Shown: piece by piece, positions 45,965 through 54,814 of the stretch
Layout of the letters: each line of letters starts with the position of its first letter
Position numbering within the stretch: the first letter of the stretch is position 1
Assembly: GCF_030315685.1 (NCBI RefSeq)
Contig: NZ_JASXSI010000001.1
Span: 248,001-312,000, forward strand
Source of the DNA: Gordonia sp. ABSL11-1
Lineage (GTDB): Bacteria; Actinomycetota; Actinomycetes; Mycobacteriales; Mycobacteriaceae
Length of the DNA stretch: 64,000 nt
Direction of reading: 5' to 3'
Made by a program: the position numbers and the translations under genes
The notes under the pieces: model-generated
The model's database searches: none
What the model was told of the DNA's origin: nothing
The model's input: only the letters and a program-made list of their open reading frames with translations

Positions 45965-46222
45965 ATGGCTCGACATGAGACGTTGGCGGCGGCGATGGCT
46001 GCTGGTGATGTGCTTGCTGAGGCGGAGATGCGGTACAAGCTGTTGGCGGAGACGTTTGAGGAGATGCCGCAACTCCGGGCGAATATCAATGCGCAGTTGG
46101 AGCGGGCGAAGGCGGAGATCATTCGGCTGCGGGCGTTGGCGGAGGCGTCGAAGCCGGCGGGGAAGGACGACAGCACGGTGGTGGCGTTCGACGCCACGAG
46201 GTTCCGGAAGTCAGGCGCATAG
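45965..46222 (+). CDS. Small helical protein in the small-terminase position
   Basis: 85 aa, ATG 45965 preceded by GGGAGAGA. Two helices dominate (TLAAAMAAGDVLAEAEMRYK, LRANINAQLERAKAEIIRLR), the second coiled-coil-like. Such small oligomerising proteins after an HNH gene are often TerS, but no HTH signature is clear, so this assignment comes from place and shape alone. Confidence 0.45.
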   Translation: MARHETLAAAMAAGDVLAEAEMRYKLLAETFEEMPQLRANINAQLERAKAEIIRLRALAEASKPAGKDDSTVVAFDATRFRKSGA

Positions 46223-46280
46223 AGGCAACCGTGGTCAACTTGACCACGGTTGGCGAGATCACATTGGACGAAGCGAAGAG

Positions 46281-46589
46281 CTACCGTCTGCCGTTGTTGG
46301 TGATGGCCGCTCCGAGGAGTGCGGCGATAGCAGCGATTCCGAGTACGGCGACGATGGGGGTCCGATCCGAGATCGCATCCTCGCATTGGTCGACACTGGT
46401 CTCATTGCCCGTGGTGGTGCCCCATATGTCGGACTTCTTCGCCTCGGTGTCGTCACGGGAGAACCAGCTGCCGCAGCTGACGGTGTCGGAGTCGTAGGTT
46501 CTGCCGCTGTCGACGGTGATGGGTTTGAATCCGGCGACACCTGTGGCGATGAGCAGTACCACGCCGAGTGCGAGGAGGATGCGCGTCAT
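46281..46589 (-). CDS. Two-pass membrane protein next to attR (accessory gene)
   Basis: 102 aa. Transmembrane helix 1 (LLALGVVLLIATGVAGF, ~5-21) and helix 2 (IVAVLGIAAIAALLGAAI, ~79-96) flank an extracytoplasmic loop with two Cys (VSCGSWFS and VDQCEDA) that could form a disulfide. It is on the opposite strand to the late genes and abuts the attachment site, where lysogenic-conversion or superinfection-exclusion genes often sit. Function unproven. Confidence 0.6.
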   Translation of the reverse strand: MTRILLALGVVLLIATGVAGFKPITVDSGRTYDSDTVSCGSWFSRDDTEAKKSDIWGTTTGNETSVDQCEDAISDRTPIVAVLGIAAIAALLGAAITNNGRR

Positions 46590-46706
46590 AGCGCCGATCT
46601 TTGCACGTGATCAGCGCAGATGAACGGCGTTTGTGTTTAAGCGATGGATATTCGACGGATTGGGGTTGCTGGCAACGTCGAATGGGTAGGGTATTGGCTG
46701 TTCAGA

Positions 46707-46745
46707 GGTGGGGCGGGTGGGGCTCGAACCCACGACCAGCGGATT
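46707..46745. repeat. attR, 39-bp direct repeat (copy 2)
   Basis: Matches 31341-31379 in all 39 bases. It supplies the 3' half of the tRNA gene, and its right end (46745) coincides with the anticodon loop, a common crossover site for tyrosine integrases. Confidence 0.93.
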
Positions 46746-46782
46746 ATGAGTCCGCGGCTCTAACCGACTGAGCTACCGCCCC
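46709..46782 (-). tRNA. tRNA-Met (anticodon CAT; tRNA-Ile2 also possible)
   Basis: Cloverleaf: acceptor GGGGCGG / CCGCCCC, D-arm GCTC...GAGC, anticodon stem GCGGA / TCCGC with loop CTCATAA (anticodon on plus strand 46746-46748), T-arm GTGGG TTCGAGC CCCAC, discriminator A. The 3' CCA is not encoded. A CAT anticodon can be elongator Met or Ile2 (lysidine-modified); the choice needs covariance scoring. The gene is restored at attR by element sequence. Confidence 0.88.
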
Positions 46783-46949
46783 CGGTGGGCGCCGCCGAGC
46801 GGCGCGCCCGCCGGTGGATATTATGGCAAGTCGCCGGAGGGGTGCCGCGACGAGGTCGTACTCCGGGCGCGGGCCGCGTCCGTCGGGGCAGCGTGCTCCG
46901 CCGTCACACTAGACTGCAGGCATCACACCGACGACAGGATGAGGAGCTC

Positions 46950-47651
46950 ATGGCCGCCGAGGGGGCGAAGGTGGACAGCGAACTTCCCGAGAGTCTGGTT
47001 GATGTAGCCGGTCGTCGAGTTCGGGACGCGATCCTCTCCGGCGCTCTCCGGCCCGGACAGAAGATCGTCGAGGAGACGCTGTGCGCCGACCTCGGCATTA
47101 GCCGGGCGCCCTTGCGTGAGGCTCTCCGGCTGCTCGCCCAGCAGGGGCTCGTCGAGCATCAGCCGCGGCGCGGCACCCGGGTGTCGGAGTGGTCGCCGGA
47201 GGACATCGTCCAGCTCTTCGGTCTGCGTCAGGTCCTGGAGAGATTCGCGGTGGAGTCGGCGTTGCCGTTGGCGGATCCCGAGAGCCAACTGGCGCCGGTG
47301 CGAGCGGCGGTCGACGAGATGAGGCGGGCGAACGACGACCTGTCCAAGGACGACGCCCATCGGCGTTTCCATGCGGCCGTGGTGGGCTTGGCGGGAAATC
47401 GCCAGCTCGACATCGCGCTCGAGCCGATCCTACTCAAACTCCAGTTGCCGATGGCGGTGAATCTGCGATCGGAGACCATCGAACACCACGGCCCCGGAGA
47501 CGGGGTGAAGCGGCATCTGGCGATCCTCGCCGCGCTCGAGACCAACGATGCCGAGGCGGCGATCGCCGCGCTCCGCGACCACGGACACCTGCATTACCTG
47601 GACCTTGCCGTCGCCGGTGACGGGGCGGCGGGCAGGCCGGGCGCCGAGTAG
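46950..47651 (+). CDS. GntR-family (FadR/FCD) transcriptional regulator
   Basis: 233 aa. A winged helix (VRDAILSGALRPGQKIVEET, ISRAPLREALRLLAQQGLV) precedes an FCD ligand-binding domain with metal-site residues (DAHRRFHAAVVG, HLAILAALETND). ATG 46950 follows GAGGAG. It lies just upstream of and parallel to the amidase/biuret genes and probably regulates them in response to a pathway compound. Confidence 0.85.
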   Translation: MAAEGAKVDSELPESLVDVAGRRVRDAILSGALRPGQKIVEETLCADLGISRAPLREALRLLAQQGLVEHQPRRGTRVSEWSPEDIVQLFGLRQVLERFAVESALPLADPESQLAPVRAAVDEMRRANDDLSKDDAHRRFHAAVVGLAGNRQLDIALEPILLKLQLPMAVNLRSETIEHHGPGDGVKRHLAILAALETNDAEAAIAALRDHGHLHYLDLAVAGDGAAGRPGAE

Positions 47652-47694
47652 CTAACACAACCGACACACAGTCGATCCGCAGGCGCCACATTTC

Positions 47695-47702
47695 TGTCGA
47701 CA
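47695..47702. promoter_or_regulatory. TGTCGACA palindrome ahead of the amidase gene
   Basis: An 8-bp perfect palindrome, embedded in CTGTCGACAA, lies 10 bases before the start of the amidase gene. FCD-type GntR repressors often bind GTCGAC- or TGT-ACA-centred palindromes, so this is a candidate operator for the upstream regulator. Confidence 0.35.
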
Positions 47703-47711
47703 ATCGACGGT

Positions 47712-49151
47712 ATGAATCATTCGCCCCGGGCCTCAGCAAGGCCCACGGTCGGTCCCTCGGTGGCCGAGATCCTCGACAGCCACGTGAGCGGTAGCGGCTC
47801 GCCGACTCGAACGGCGCGGATGGTCGCCGATGCGATCGATGCCCGCGGGGACGACGGCACGTGGCTGTCCACGGTGCCGCGCGACGAACTGCTCGCCGCG
47901 GCGTCGGATCTCGAGAATCGTCCGGGGGCTCGTGGCCTGCCGCTCTACGGCGTGCCCTTCGGGGTGAAGGACAGCATCGACGTCGCGGGAGTGCCGACGA
48001 CCCTGTCCTGCCCGGGCTATGCGTATGTCGCCGAACGGACGGCTCCCGCGGTGCAGCGGCTGCTGGATGCCGGCGCCCTCTACGTCGGCAAGACCAACCT
48101 CGATCAGTTCGCGACCGGACTGAACGGCACGCGAACGCCGTACACGATCCCGCGGAGCGTCTACGGCGGCGAGATGATCTCGGGCGGATCGAGTTCGGGA
48201 TCGGCGCTGGCCGTCGCGCTCGGACAGGTGCCGTTCGCGGTGGCCACCGACACCGCCGGTTCGGGGCGGGTACCGGCGGCGCTGAACGGCGTCGTCGGCT
48301 ACAAACCGTCACGCGGACTCATCAGCACAGTCGGTCTCGTCCCGGCGTGCAAGTCCCTCGACTGCATCACCCTGATGACCGGATGCGTCGACGACGTGGA
48401 CCGCGTGATGGCGGTGATGGCCGGTCGCGACGACGACGATCCGTGGTCGAGGACCGTGGGGGCGGAATTCCCCGGGGGACCGATCCGGGTGGGTCTTCCG
48501 CCGGTCGGCGAGCTCGAGTTCTTCGGCGACGATGCGATGCGGGCCGCGCATCTCGCGTTCCGGAACCGACTGGGACATCACGGCTTCCCGGTGGAGGTCG
48601 ACATCACCGAGGTGTCGCTGGCGCCGTTCCTCGCGGCCGGTGAACTTCTCTACGCCGGTCCGTGGGTCGCCGAGAGGCTCGTCGTCTTCGGTGACTTCCT
48701 GTCCGAGCATGCCGACGACATCCATCCGGTCGTGCGTGACATTCTGCGCAGCGGTGAGAAGTACAGCGCCGTAGACGCATTCACCGCTCTGCAGACGTTG
48801 CAGGAGTTGCGCGCGGAGGTCGGACGACTCTGGTCGGGGTGCGACGTCCTCGTCGTGCCGACCATCGGCCGAACCTTCACCGTCGGGGAGGTGCTCGACC
48901 GGCCGATCGAGACGAACACGATGCTCGGGCACTACACACATTTCGGCAACCTCCTGGATCTTCTCGGTGTCGCCGTGCCGCAGGGCGAGACCACCGACGG
49001 ACGCCCGCACAGCACGATGCTGCTCGGCAACGCCCTCACCGACGACACGGTGCTGCACCTCGCGGCGGCACTGCTGGACGAACCGCGCAACACCCCCGCA
49101 CCGTCGCGGAACCCCGACACAGAAAGGGCCACCACATGGACGGCACCGTGA
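47712..49151 (+). CDS. atzF: Amidase-signature enzyme, allophanate hydrolase-like (AtzF family)
   Basis: 479 aa. The amidase Ser-cisSer-Lys triad is seen: Lys in [12 protein letters not shown], Ser in [14 protein letters not shown] and [21 protein letters not shown](V/I)PA with NxRT-like LNGTRTPY is characteristic of allophanate hydrolases, which turn allophanate into ammonia and CO2. The common C-terminal domain of ~600-aa allophanate hydrolases is absent, so the protein is the short amidase-only form. Its 3' end overlaps the next gene by 16 bases. Confidence 0.82.
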   Translation: MNHSPRASARPTVGPSVAEILDSHVSGSGSPTRTARMVADAIDARGDDGTWLSTVPRDELLAAASDLENRPGARGLPLYGVPFGVKDSIDVAGVPTTLSCPGYAYVAERTAPAVQRLLDAGALYVGKTNLDQFATGLNGTRTPYTIPRSVYGGEMISGGSSSGSALAVALGQVPFAVATDTAGSGRVPAALNGVVGYKPSRGLISTVGLVPACKSLDCITLMTGCVDDVDRVMAVMAGRDDDDPWSRTVGAEFPGGPIRVGLPPVGELEFFGDDAMRAAHLAFRNRLGHHGFPVEVDITEVSLAPFLAAGELLYAGPWVAERLVVFGDFLSEHADDIHPVVRDILRSGEKYSAVDAFTALQTLQELRAEVGRLWSGCDVLVVPTIGRTFTVGEVLDRPIETNTMLGHYTHFGNLLDLLGVAVPQGETTDGRPHSTMLLGNALTDDTVLHLAAALLDEPRNTPAPSRNPDTERATTWTAP

Positions 49152-49843
49152 CCATTCCCGCCCGACCCGGGCCCATCGCCCTGGACCTCGCGCACACGGC
49201 TCTCGTCATCATCGACATGCAACGGGACTTCCTGCTGCCCGGTGGATTCGGCGAGACCCTCGGCAACGACGTCGGCCAATTGCAACGTGTTGTCGAACCG
49301 CTCGTGGGTCTCCTGGCGGCCGCGCGCGAATCCGGCATGCTCGTCGTCCACACCAGGGAGGGTCATCTGCCGGACCTCTCGGACTGCCCGCCGGCCAAAC
49401 TGAACCGAGGTGCACCGTCCAAGCGGATCGGGGACCCGGGTGCCTTCGGGCGCATCCTGATCCGCGGCGAGTACGGCCACGACATCATCGACGAACTCGC
49501 CCCGGCCGACGACGAGGTGGTCATCGACAAGCCCGGCAAGGGCGCCTTCCATGCGACCGACCTCGGTGACGTGCTCGCCGCGCACGGGATCACCCAGCTA
49601 CTCATCAGCGGCGTCACCACCGAGGTGTGCGTGCACACGACCACTCGCGAGGCCAACGACCGCGGCTACGAATGTGTGGTCGTGTCCGACTGCGTCGGTT
49701 CGTATTTCCCCGAGTTCCACCGAGCCGGTCTGGAGATGATCGCCGCCCAGGGCGGCATCTTCGGGTGGACCGCTCCCAGCGACGTGCTCATCGCCGCGCT
49801 CACCGAACAGGCGGCAGCGTCGCCGACCGCCCCCATCTCCTGA
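49136..49843 (+). CDS. biuH: Biuret amidohydrolase-like cysteine hydrolase (isochorismatase superfamily)
   Basis: 235 aa. Catalytic triad: Asp in [10 protein letters not shown], Lys in [15 protein letters not shown], Cys in [11 protein letters not shown]. The stretch [17 protein letters not shown], then [20 protein letters not shown] closely follows biuret hydrolase BiuH as I remember it, rather than nicotinamidase or isochorismatase. Biuret hydrolysis yields allophanate, the substrate of the preceding enzyme. Triuret or another ureide is an alternative substrate. Confidence 0.8.
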   Translation: MDGTVTIPARPGPIALDLAHTALVIIDMQRDFLLPGGFGETLGNDVGQLQRVVEPLVGLLAAARESGMLVVHTREGHLPDLSDCPPAKLNRGAPSKRIGDPGAFGRILIRGEYGHDIIDELAPADDEVVIDKPGKGAFHATDLGDVLAAHGITQLLISGVTTEVCVHTTTREANDRGYECVVVSDCVGSYFPEFHRAGLEMIAAQGGIFGWTAPSDVLIAALTEQAAASPTAPIS

Positions 49844-49883
49844 CAGCTTGAGAAGTCTTGTCGTCGAAAGGAAGCCGACGCTC

Positions 49884-51482
49884 ATGAGTACCTCCACCGA
49901 ACCTGCTCCGCCCGCCGATCCGCCGTCATCGGCGGCGCCCACCTCGGTCCCGTGGTGGACCCGGGGTGACACCAACGCCTTCTTCGGGTTGGGCTTCAAC
50001 ATCCTCGTCAACGTGCTCACGTTGACCGGGTTGATGATCGCCGTGGTCAAGATCCCCGCCGGCGACGTCCTCGGCACCGTGCTGCCCGCCCTCGGCGTCG
50101 CACTCATCCTGGGCAACCTGTACTACACGTTCTTGGCGCGCCGGCTCGCGAGACGTGAGGGTCGCGACGATGTCACGGCCCTTCCCTACGGTCCCAGCGT
50201 CCCGCACATGTTCATCGTCGTCTTCGTCGTCATGCTGCCGGTCTACCTCGCGACCGGCGACGCGATGCAGGCGTGGGAATCAGGCCTGGCGTGGGCGTTC
50301 ATGATCGGCGTGATCGTCATGATCGGTGCGTTCGTCGGGCCCTACGTCCGCAAGATCACGCCACGGGCGGCGATGCTCGGCACGCTGGCGGGCATCTCGA
50401 TCACCTTCATCTCGATGCGTCCGGCCGCACAGATGTGGGAGGTCGCCTGGATCGGCCTGCCGGTGCTCGCGATCATCCTGATCGGGTTCTTCACCGACGT
50501 CCGGCTGCCGGGCAACATCCCGGTGGGTCTCGCCGCACTGCTGGTGGGCACCGCAATCGGATGGATCGGCGGCTACATGTCGGTACCCGATCTGACGCAG
50601 GCGGTATCGGACATCGCCGTCGGCATCCCGGATCAACGATTCGACATGCTGTTCTCCGGACTGGGTGATCTGGCACCGCTGCTGGGCACCGCGATCCCAC
50701 TCGGTGTCTACAACTTCACCGAGGCGATGAGTAATGTGGAGAGCGCCGCGGCGGCGGGCGACAACTACAACCTGCGCAGTGTGCTGCTCGCCGACGGCGC
50801 CGGTGCGTGCATCGGTGCGGCCTTCGGCTCGCCGTTCCCGCCGGCGGTCTACATCGGCCACCCGGGGTGGAAGGATGCGGGCGGGCGCACCTCCTACTCG
50901 CTCGCGAGTGGTATCGCGATCGGTGTGCTGTGTTTCGTCGGACTCTTCGGCGTCCTGGAGGCGCTGCTGCCGGTGCCCGCGATCGTGCCGATCCTGCTCT
51001 ACATCGGTCTGCTGATCGGGGCGCAGGCGTTCCAGGCGGTCCCACGCCTGCACGCCATCGCGGTCGTCGCGGCGATCCTCCCCAACCTCGCGCAGTGGGG
51101 TTCCGGGATGATCGACAACGCGCTGTCGGCCGCGGGGACCACCGCAGCGGAGGTCGGCAACGACGCCCTCGGCAACGCCGGCGTCGTGTACGACGGTCTG
51201 CAGACCCTCGGAGAAGGAGCGGTGCTGGTCGGCCTGGTCCTCGGGGCCATCGTCACCTTCATCCTGGACAAGAAGTTCCACTACGCGGCGATCGCATGCG
51301 GGGTGGGTGCGGTGCTCTCGTTCATCGGTCTGATCCACGCCCCGGAAGTGGCGTGGGCAGCCAATCCCGAGGTGGCACTGGGGTACCTGTTCTTTGGTGT
51401 GGTGTGCATCGCGTACTGGTTCCTACCCGGTGCGCGGACCCCGGTGACCGTCGACGAGGCTGACGTCGTCGCAGGCCACTGA
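49884..51482 (+). CDS. NCS2/AzgA-like permease of the putative biuret operon
   Basis: 532 aa with about 12 hydrophobic segments (NAFFGLGFNILVNVLTLTGL, LGVALILGNLYYTFLARRLA onward). Conserved internal pieces YGPSVPHMFIV and PLGVYNFTEAMSNVESAAAAG, including the acidic NxxE-type residue, recall xanthine/uracil/AzgA carriers. ATG 49884 is 40 bases after the biuret hydrolase gene. It probably imports the nitrogen compound degraded by the two enzymes. Confidence 0.75.
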   Translation: MSTSTEPAPPADPPSSAAPTSVPWWTRGDTNAFFGLGFNILVNVLTLTGLMIAVVKIPAGDVLGTVLPALGVALILGNLYYTFLARRLARREGRDDVTALPYGPSVPHMFIVVFVVMLPVYLATGDAMQAWESGLAWAFMIGVIVMIGAFVGPYVRKITPRAAMLGTLAGISITFISMRPAAQMWEVAWIGLPVLAIILIGFFTDVRLPGNIPVGLAALLVGTAIGWIGGYMSVPDLTQAVSDIAVGIPDQRFDMLFSGLGDLAPLLGTAIPLGVYNFTEAMSNVESAAAAGDNYNLRSVLLADGAGACIGAAFGSPFPPAVYIGHPGWKDAGGRTSYSLASGIAIGVLCFVGLFGVLEALLPVPAIVPILLYIGLLIGAQAFQAVPRLHAIAVVAAILPNLAQWGSGMIDNALSAAGTTAAEVGNDALGNAGVVYDGLQTLGEGAVLVGLVLGAIVTFILDKKFHYAAIACGVGAVLSFIGLIHAPEVAWAANPEVALGYLFFGVVCIAYWFLPGARTPVTVDEADVVAGH

Positions 51483-51582
51483 ACGGGAACACGGTTCGCG
51501 GAGGCGCCGGAGAACAGACCGTGCAGGCGTTTTGTTCTCCGGTGCATCCATGCGCTAAAGTCAGCACTCGGTTCGAGAGCAT

Positions 51583-51655
51583 TCCCCCATAGCTCAATTG
51601 GCAGAGCATTCGACTGTTAATCGAACGGTTACTGGTTCGAGTCCAGTTGGGGGAG
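51583..51655 (+). tRNA. tRNA-Asn (anticodon GTT)
   Basis: 73 nt. Acceptor TCCCCCA / TGGGGGA, D-arm GCTC..GAGC, anticodon loop CTGTTAA (GTT at 51616-51618), T-arm ACTGG TTCGAGT CCAGT, discriminator G. The 3' CCA is not encoded. Confidence 0.95.
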
Positions 51656-51681
51656 CAGAGAATACGCAGGTCAGGCCCGGT

Positions 51682-52209
51682 TTATGCCGGGCCTTTCTTG
51701 TTATTCCGCGTGTGGTCCCTCGGGTGCCAGATCATGACCCCATCGTCGGCGCAGCCCGGCACCGAGGTGAAGCCGAGACTCTTGTAGAGTTTCGACGCCC
51801 GTGTGTTGCCCTCCTCCACCGAGAGGCTGACAGGGATCGCGCGTCGGGTGGCAACGGCGAGGACGCGAATGGTCAGCGCGCGACCGATGCCAAGGCCGCG
51901 TGCATCGTCGGCAACCCACACGCTGAACTCAGGTGTGTGCGAGTCCACATACCCGTAGCCCGGTTCATCAGCAGACGTGAACAACGCCCACCCGACCCCG
52001 ACCGGGCGGGAGTCACGCTCTGCGACAAGTCCGAAGTCGCCGCGATCCGGTACGAGCCTGGTGTAGTGCGCGAAGGTGGGGTTGTCGAGTACGTCGAACC
52101 GACTGAATCGGCCTTCCCGCCAGTTGAGGTTTCCCAGCGTCGCGGTGACAAGCAGGTCTTTCTCATCTGGCCCCAGGTGGCGGATCTCGAATGCACTCAC
52201 GGGAGCCAT
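51682..52209 (-). CDS. GNAT-family N-acetyltransferase
   Basis: About 175 aa. GNAT fold with the acetyl-CoA loop VADDARGLGIGRALTIRVL and the final VEEGNTRASKLYKSLGF motif. Substrate unknown. ATG 52209 was chosen over an upstream in-frame codon at 52275. It faces tRNA-Asn and diverges from the next gene. Confidence 0.82.
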   Translation of the reverse strand: MAPVSAFEIRHLGPDEKDLLVTATLGNLNWREGRFSRFDVLDNPTFAHYTRLVPDRGDFGLVAERDSRPVGVGWALFTSADEPGYGYVDSHTPEFSVWVADDARGLGIGRALTIRVLAVATRRAIPVSLSVEEGNTRASKLYKSLGFTSVPGCADDGVMIWHPRDHTRNNKKGPA

Positions 52210-52296
52210 CTTGGCTGATTTCACGGCGCCGGTCGTTCGCCGAGATGTCGTGACCGTGTCAGCCCCGGATGTCACAGCCGGGTCCTACCGTGGGGT

Positions 52297-52722
52297 ATGG
52301 CACTTTCCACGAACGAACGCGAAGCATTCCTGGCCCAGCCCCACATCGCCGCGCTGTCGGTGGAGGCCGGATCCGACAGGGCGCCACTGGTGGTGCCGAT
52401 CTGGTATCAGTACGAGCCCGGTGGCAATCCGTGGTTCCTCACCGGGACCACATCTCGCAAACTCGACCTGATCCGGGCCGCCGGCCGGTGCACGCTGATG
52501 GTCGAGACCATCGAACCGTCGATCCGCTATGTCGCGGTGTCGGGGGACGTCATCGACTACTCCGACGGCACGCGGGATCAGCTGACCGAGATGGCCGCGC
52601 GGTATCTGCCGGCTGACAAGGTCGACGCGTACGTCGAGTTCGCCACGGTCGATCACGGCGACCAGACCAAGGTGGTGTTCGCTCCGGGGCAGTGGATCTC
52701 ATCGGATCTCGGGACTGTGTGA
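52297..52722 (+). CDS. Pyridoxamine 5'-phosphate oxidase-fold protein (FMN/F420-binding family)
   Basis: 141 aa split beta-barrel protein, opening MALSTNEREAFLAQPHIAAL, then APLVVPIWYQYE and FLTGTTSRKLDLIRAAGRC. These match small actinobacterial flavin/F420-dependent reductases of the PNPOx-like group. The substrate cannot be told. Confidence 0.75.
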   Translation: MALSTNEREAFLAQPHIAALSVEAGSDRAPLVVPIWYQYEPGGNPWFLTGTTSRKLDLIRAAGRCTLMVETIEPSIRYVAVSGDVIDYSDGTRDQLTEMAARYLPADKVDAYVEFATVDHGDQTKVVFAPGQWISSDLGTV

Positions 52723-52895
52723 GGTCGTCGGCGGCCCGCCGTCGGAGGCAATCCGACAGATACGTCAGCGCCGCCCAGGGCGGGACTGGTCGTCGGGGGT
52801 GACCAGCCCCGCCCTCGGCGGCGCCGTGGTATTCGAGCGTACCCGACGCGAACAGATCTCTCCGCACGGGGCCGACCAGTGCGCGACGCGCTCGG

Positions 52896-53651
52896 TCAGG
52901 TGGTCTCGTCCGATTCGGTGGAGGTGTCCCAGATGCCGGTCGTCTCGAGGTGGCGGGTCAATCGCGTCGCACCGTCCGTGAACTGCCGGCGGGTCTGTTC
53001 GACGACCTGGTCGCGATTGGCCGAGCGATAGGCCTCGATCAGCTTCGCATGCGAGTCGACGGCGACCTCGCCCCACTCGGGGTCCGTCGCGTAGAGCTTC
53101 GCGGGGGTGTATCGCGTGGCGCTCAACAGGAACCAGGCGAGCTTTCCGCCGGATGCGATCAGGTTGTGCGACCGGTGGAACTCGAATTCCGCGGTGGCCA
53201 CCTGCTGGCCGTCGCCGGAGGACAGCGCGGCGCGTAGCTGTTGGTTGTGCCACTCGAGCTCGGCGATCTGCTCGGCGGTGATCGCCGCGGCGGTGCGCAG
53301 CGCGAGTCTGACCGCGATCTCGCCCTGCAGCCAGAACAGATCCTCGACGTCGGTCCGGTTCAGTTCGGCGACGATGTACCCGCGATGGGGCGCGAGATTG
53401 ACCATGCCCTCACCACGCAGGGTCAGCAACGCCTCTCGGACCGGTGTGACGCTGACGCCGAGACGTTCGGCCGTCTCGTCCATCCGCACATATTCACCGG
53501 GGCGGATCGCGGCGGTCATGATCTGCTCACGCAGATGTGCCGCGACCTCTTCGGACAGCTGAGGTCGGCGACGGAGCCGTTGCCCCGATGCCGAGCGCCC
53601 GGTGCGCTCAGAGCCCGAAGGTCTTGCCGATGATGTCGCGCTGGATCTCAT
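52896..53651 (-). CDS. GntR-family (FCD) transcriptional regulator
   Basis: About 251 aa. HTH with LREQIMTAAIRPGEYVRMDE and GVSVTPVREALLTLRGEGMV, followed by a helical FCD domain (EFEFHRSHNLIASGG). It starts within the last 44 bases of the acyl-CoA dehydrogenase gene, so it is co-transcribed with it and may regulate that operon. A short Ser-rich N-terminal part is unconserved; the exact start is uncertain. Confidence 0.82.
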   Translation of the reverse strand: MRSSATSSARPSGSERTGRSASGQRLRRRPQLSEEVAAHLREQIMTAAIRPGEYVRMDETAERLGVSVTPVREALLTLRGEGMVNLAPHRGYIVAELNRTDVEDLFWLQGEIAVRLALRTAAAITAEQIAELEWHNQQLRAALSSGDGQQVATAEFEFHRSHNLIASGGKLAWFLLSATRYTPAKLYATDPEWGEVAVDSHAKLIEAYRSANRDQVVEQTRRQFTDGATRLTRHLETTGIWDTSTESDETT

Positions 53652-54747
53652 TTGTGCCACCGTAGACGGTCGAGATGATTGCGCCACGCATCAAACGCTC
53701 GGCGTCGAACTCGGTTGCATATCCGTAACCGCCCATCATCTGCATCGCGTCGATGGTCATCCGCTTCGACGTCTCGGTGGCCTTGAGCTTGGCCATCGAC
53801 GCCTCGCGCGGCAACAGTCGGGTCGGGTCGTCGTCGGCCTGCTGTGCCACCGAGTACACGAGGAGCTTGGTGCATTCGATCTCGGTCGCCAGGTCGGCCA
53901 TGCGGTGCCGCAGCGCCTGGAAGCTGCCGATCGGCCGGCCGAACTGCTTGCGTTCGGTGATGAACGACAACGTATCGGCGAAGGAACGCTCGGCCACGCC
54001 GAGTTGCATGGCCGCGAGGATCAGGCGCTCGGTGTTGAGACCGGACATCAATTGCTCCCAGCCGTTGCCGACCTCTCCGACAACGGCCGAGTCAGGGATC
54101 TCGCAGTCGGTGAAGTACAGGTCGTTGACCTCACGACCACCCAGGGTGTCGATGCCCTTGATCTCGAGTCCCGGTGTGCCGGCGGCGATGTGGAACTGGG
54201 TCAGTCCCTCGTGCTTCTTGCCGGTCTTCTCCGTCCGCGCGATCAGGAGGATGGAGCGGGCGAAGTGCGCGTTGGAACACCAGGTCTTCTGGCCGTTGAT
54301 CACCCACCCGCCGTCGACCTTCTCGGCCCGGCAGCTGAGATTGGCGACATCCGACCCGGCCTCGGGTTCCGACATCGAGATCGACAGGGAGTCGCCCGCG
54401 GCCACGCCCGTGAGCACCTCTTTCTTGAGTTGCTCGTCGGCGAATTTCTGATACGCGGCCGCGGTGATCAGCGTCGGTCCTATCCCACCGATCGGCGCCA
54501 TTCCGCGCATGGCCTCCTCCAGTAGGATGCACATCTCCACGTTGCCGGCGGCCGCACCGCCGTACTCCTCGGGGACCAGGATTCCGGTCCACCCGAGTCC
54601 GGCCATCTTCGAGTACAGGATCTGTGAGTGCAGCTCGGCGCCACCGTCGGTGAGGGCATCCCGCTGCTCTCGTGTTCCGGCCTCGCGCTTGCAGAAGTCG
54701 GCGATCGCCGCCGCGAAGGCGGCCTGTTCCTCGGTGAGGTTCGGCAT
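53608..54747 (-). CDS. Acyl-CoA dehydrogenase
   Basis: 379 aa. FAD-binding SMSEPEAGSDVANLSCRAEK and WVINGQKTWCSNA, C-terminal MQMMGGYGYATEF and the catalytic Glu in YGGTNEIQRDIIGK. It introduces the alpha-beta double bond into acyl-CoA. ATG 54747 (MPNLTEEQAAF) was preferred over an upstream in-frame codon. A TCACA-N4-TGTGA palindrome stands in its promoter region. Confidence 0.9.
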   Translation of the reverse strand: MPNLTEEQAAFAAAIADFCKREAGTREQRDALTDGGAELHSQILYSKMAGLGWTGILVPEEYGGAAAGNVEMCILLEEAMRGMAPIGGIGPTLITAAAYQKFADEQLKKEVLTGVAAGDSLSISMSEPEAGSDVANLSCRAEKVDGGWVINGQKTWCSNAHFARSILLIARTEKTGKKHEGLTQFHIAAGTPGLEIKGIDTLGGREVNDLYFTDCEIPDSAVVGEVGNGWEQLMSGLNTERLILAAMQLGVAERSFADTLSFITERKQFGRPIGSFQALRHRMADLATEIECTKLLVYSVAQQADDDPTRLLPREASMAKLKATETSKRMTIDAMQMMGGYGYATEFDAERLMRGAIISTVYGGTNEIQRDIIGKTFGL

Positions 54748-54814
54748 CGGATGTCTCCCGTCCGGCGCGTCGCGGCGGCCCTCGCCGCGCCACACCTCCA
54801 GTCACGCTAACACG

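Larger units (their letters stand above)
31341..46745. mobile_element. Integrated phage-satellite-like element (about 15.4 kb)
   Basis: Bounded by perfect 39-bp direct repeats, one forming the 3' half of a CAT-anticodon tRNA. Leftward integrase and repressor oppose a long rightward set: excisionase-like gene, small early genes, primase-polymerase, P-loop helicase-like gene with iteron-like repeats, WhiB, HTH protein, tape measure, chaperone-like gene, HNH nuclease and a small helical protein. A membrane protein on the other strand borders attR. Capsid, portal, protease, large terminase, tail tube, baseplate and lysis genes are absent. This matches the module order of phage-inducible chromosomal islands, with an added tape measure. 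The alternative is a prophage that lost its structural genes by deletion; intact tightly packed genes and exact ends argue mildly against decay. Confidence 0.8.

Noticed and set aside
46281-46540. Plus-strand reading frames in the region before attR
   Set aside because: The minus strand encodes a clear two-helix membrane protein; plus-strand frames are low-complexity mirrors.
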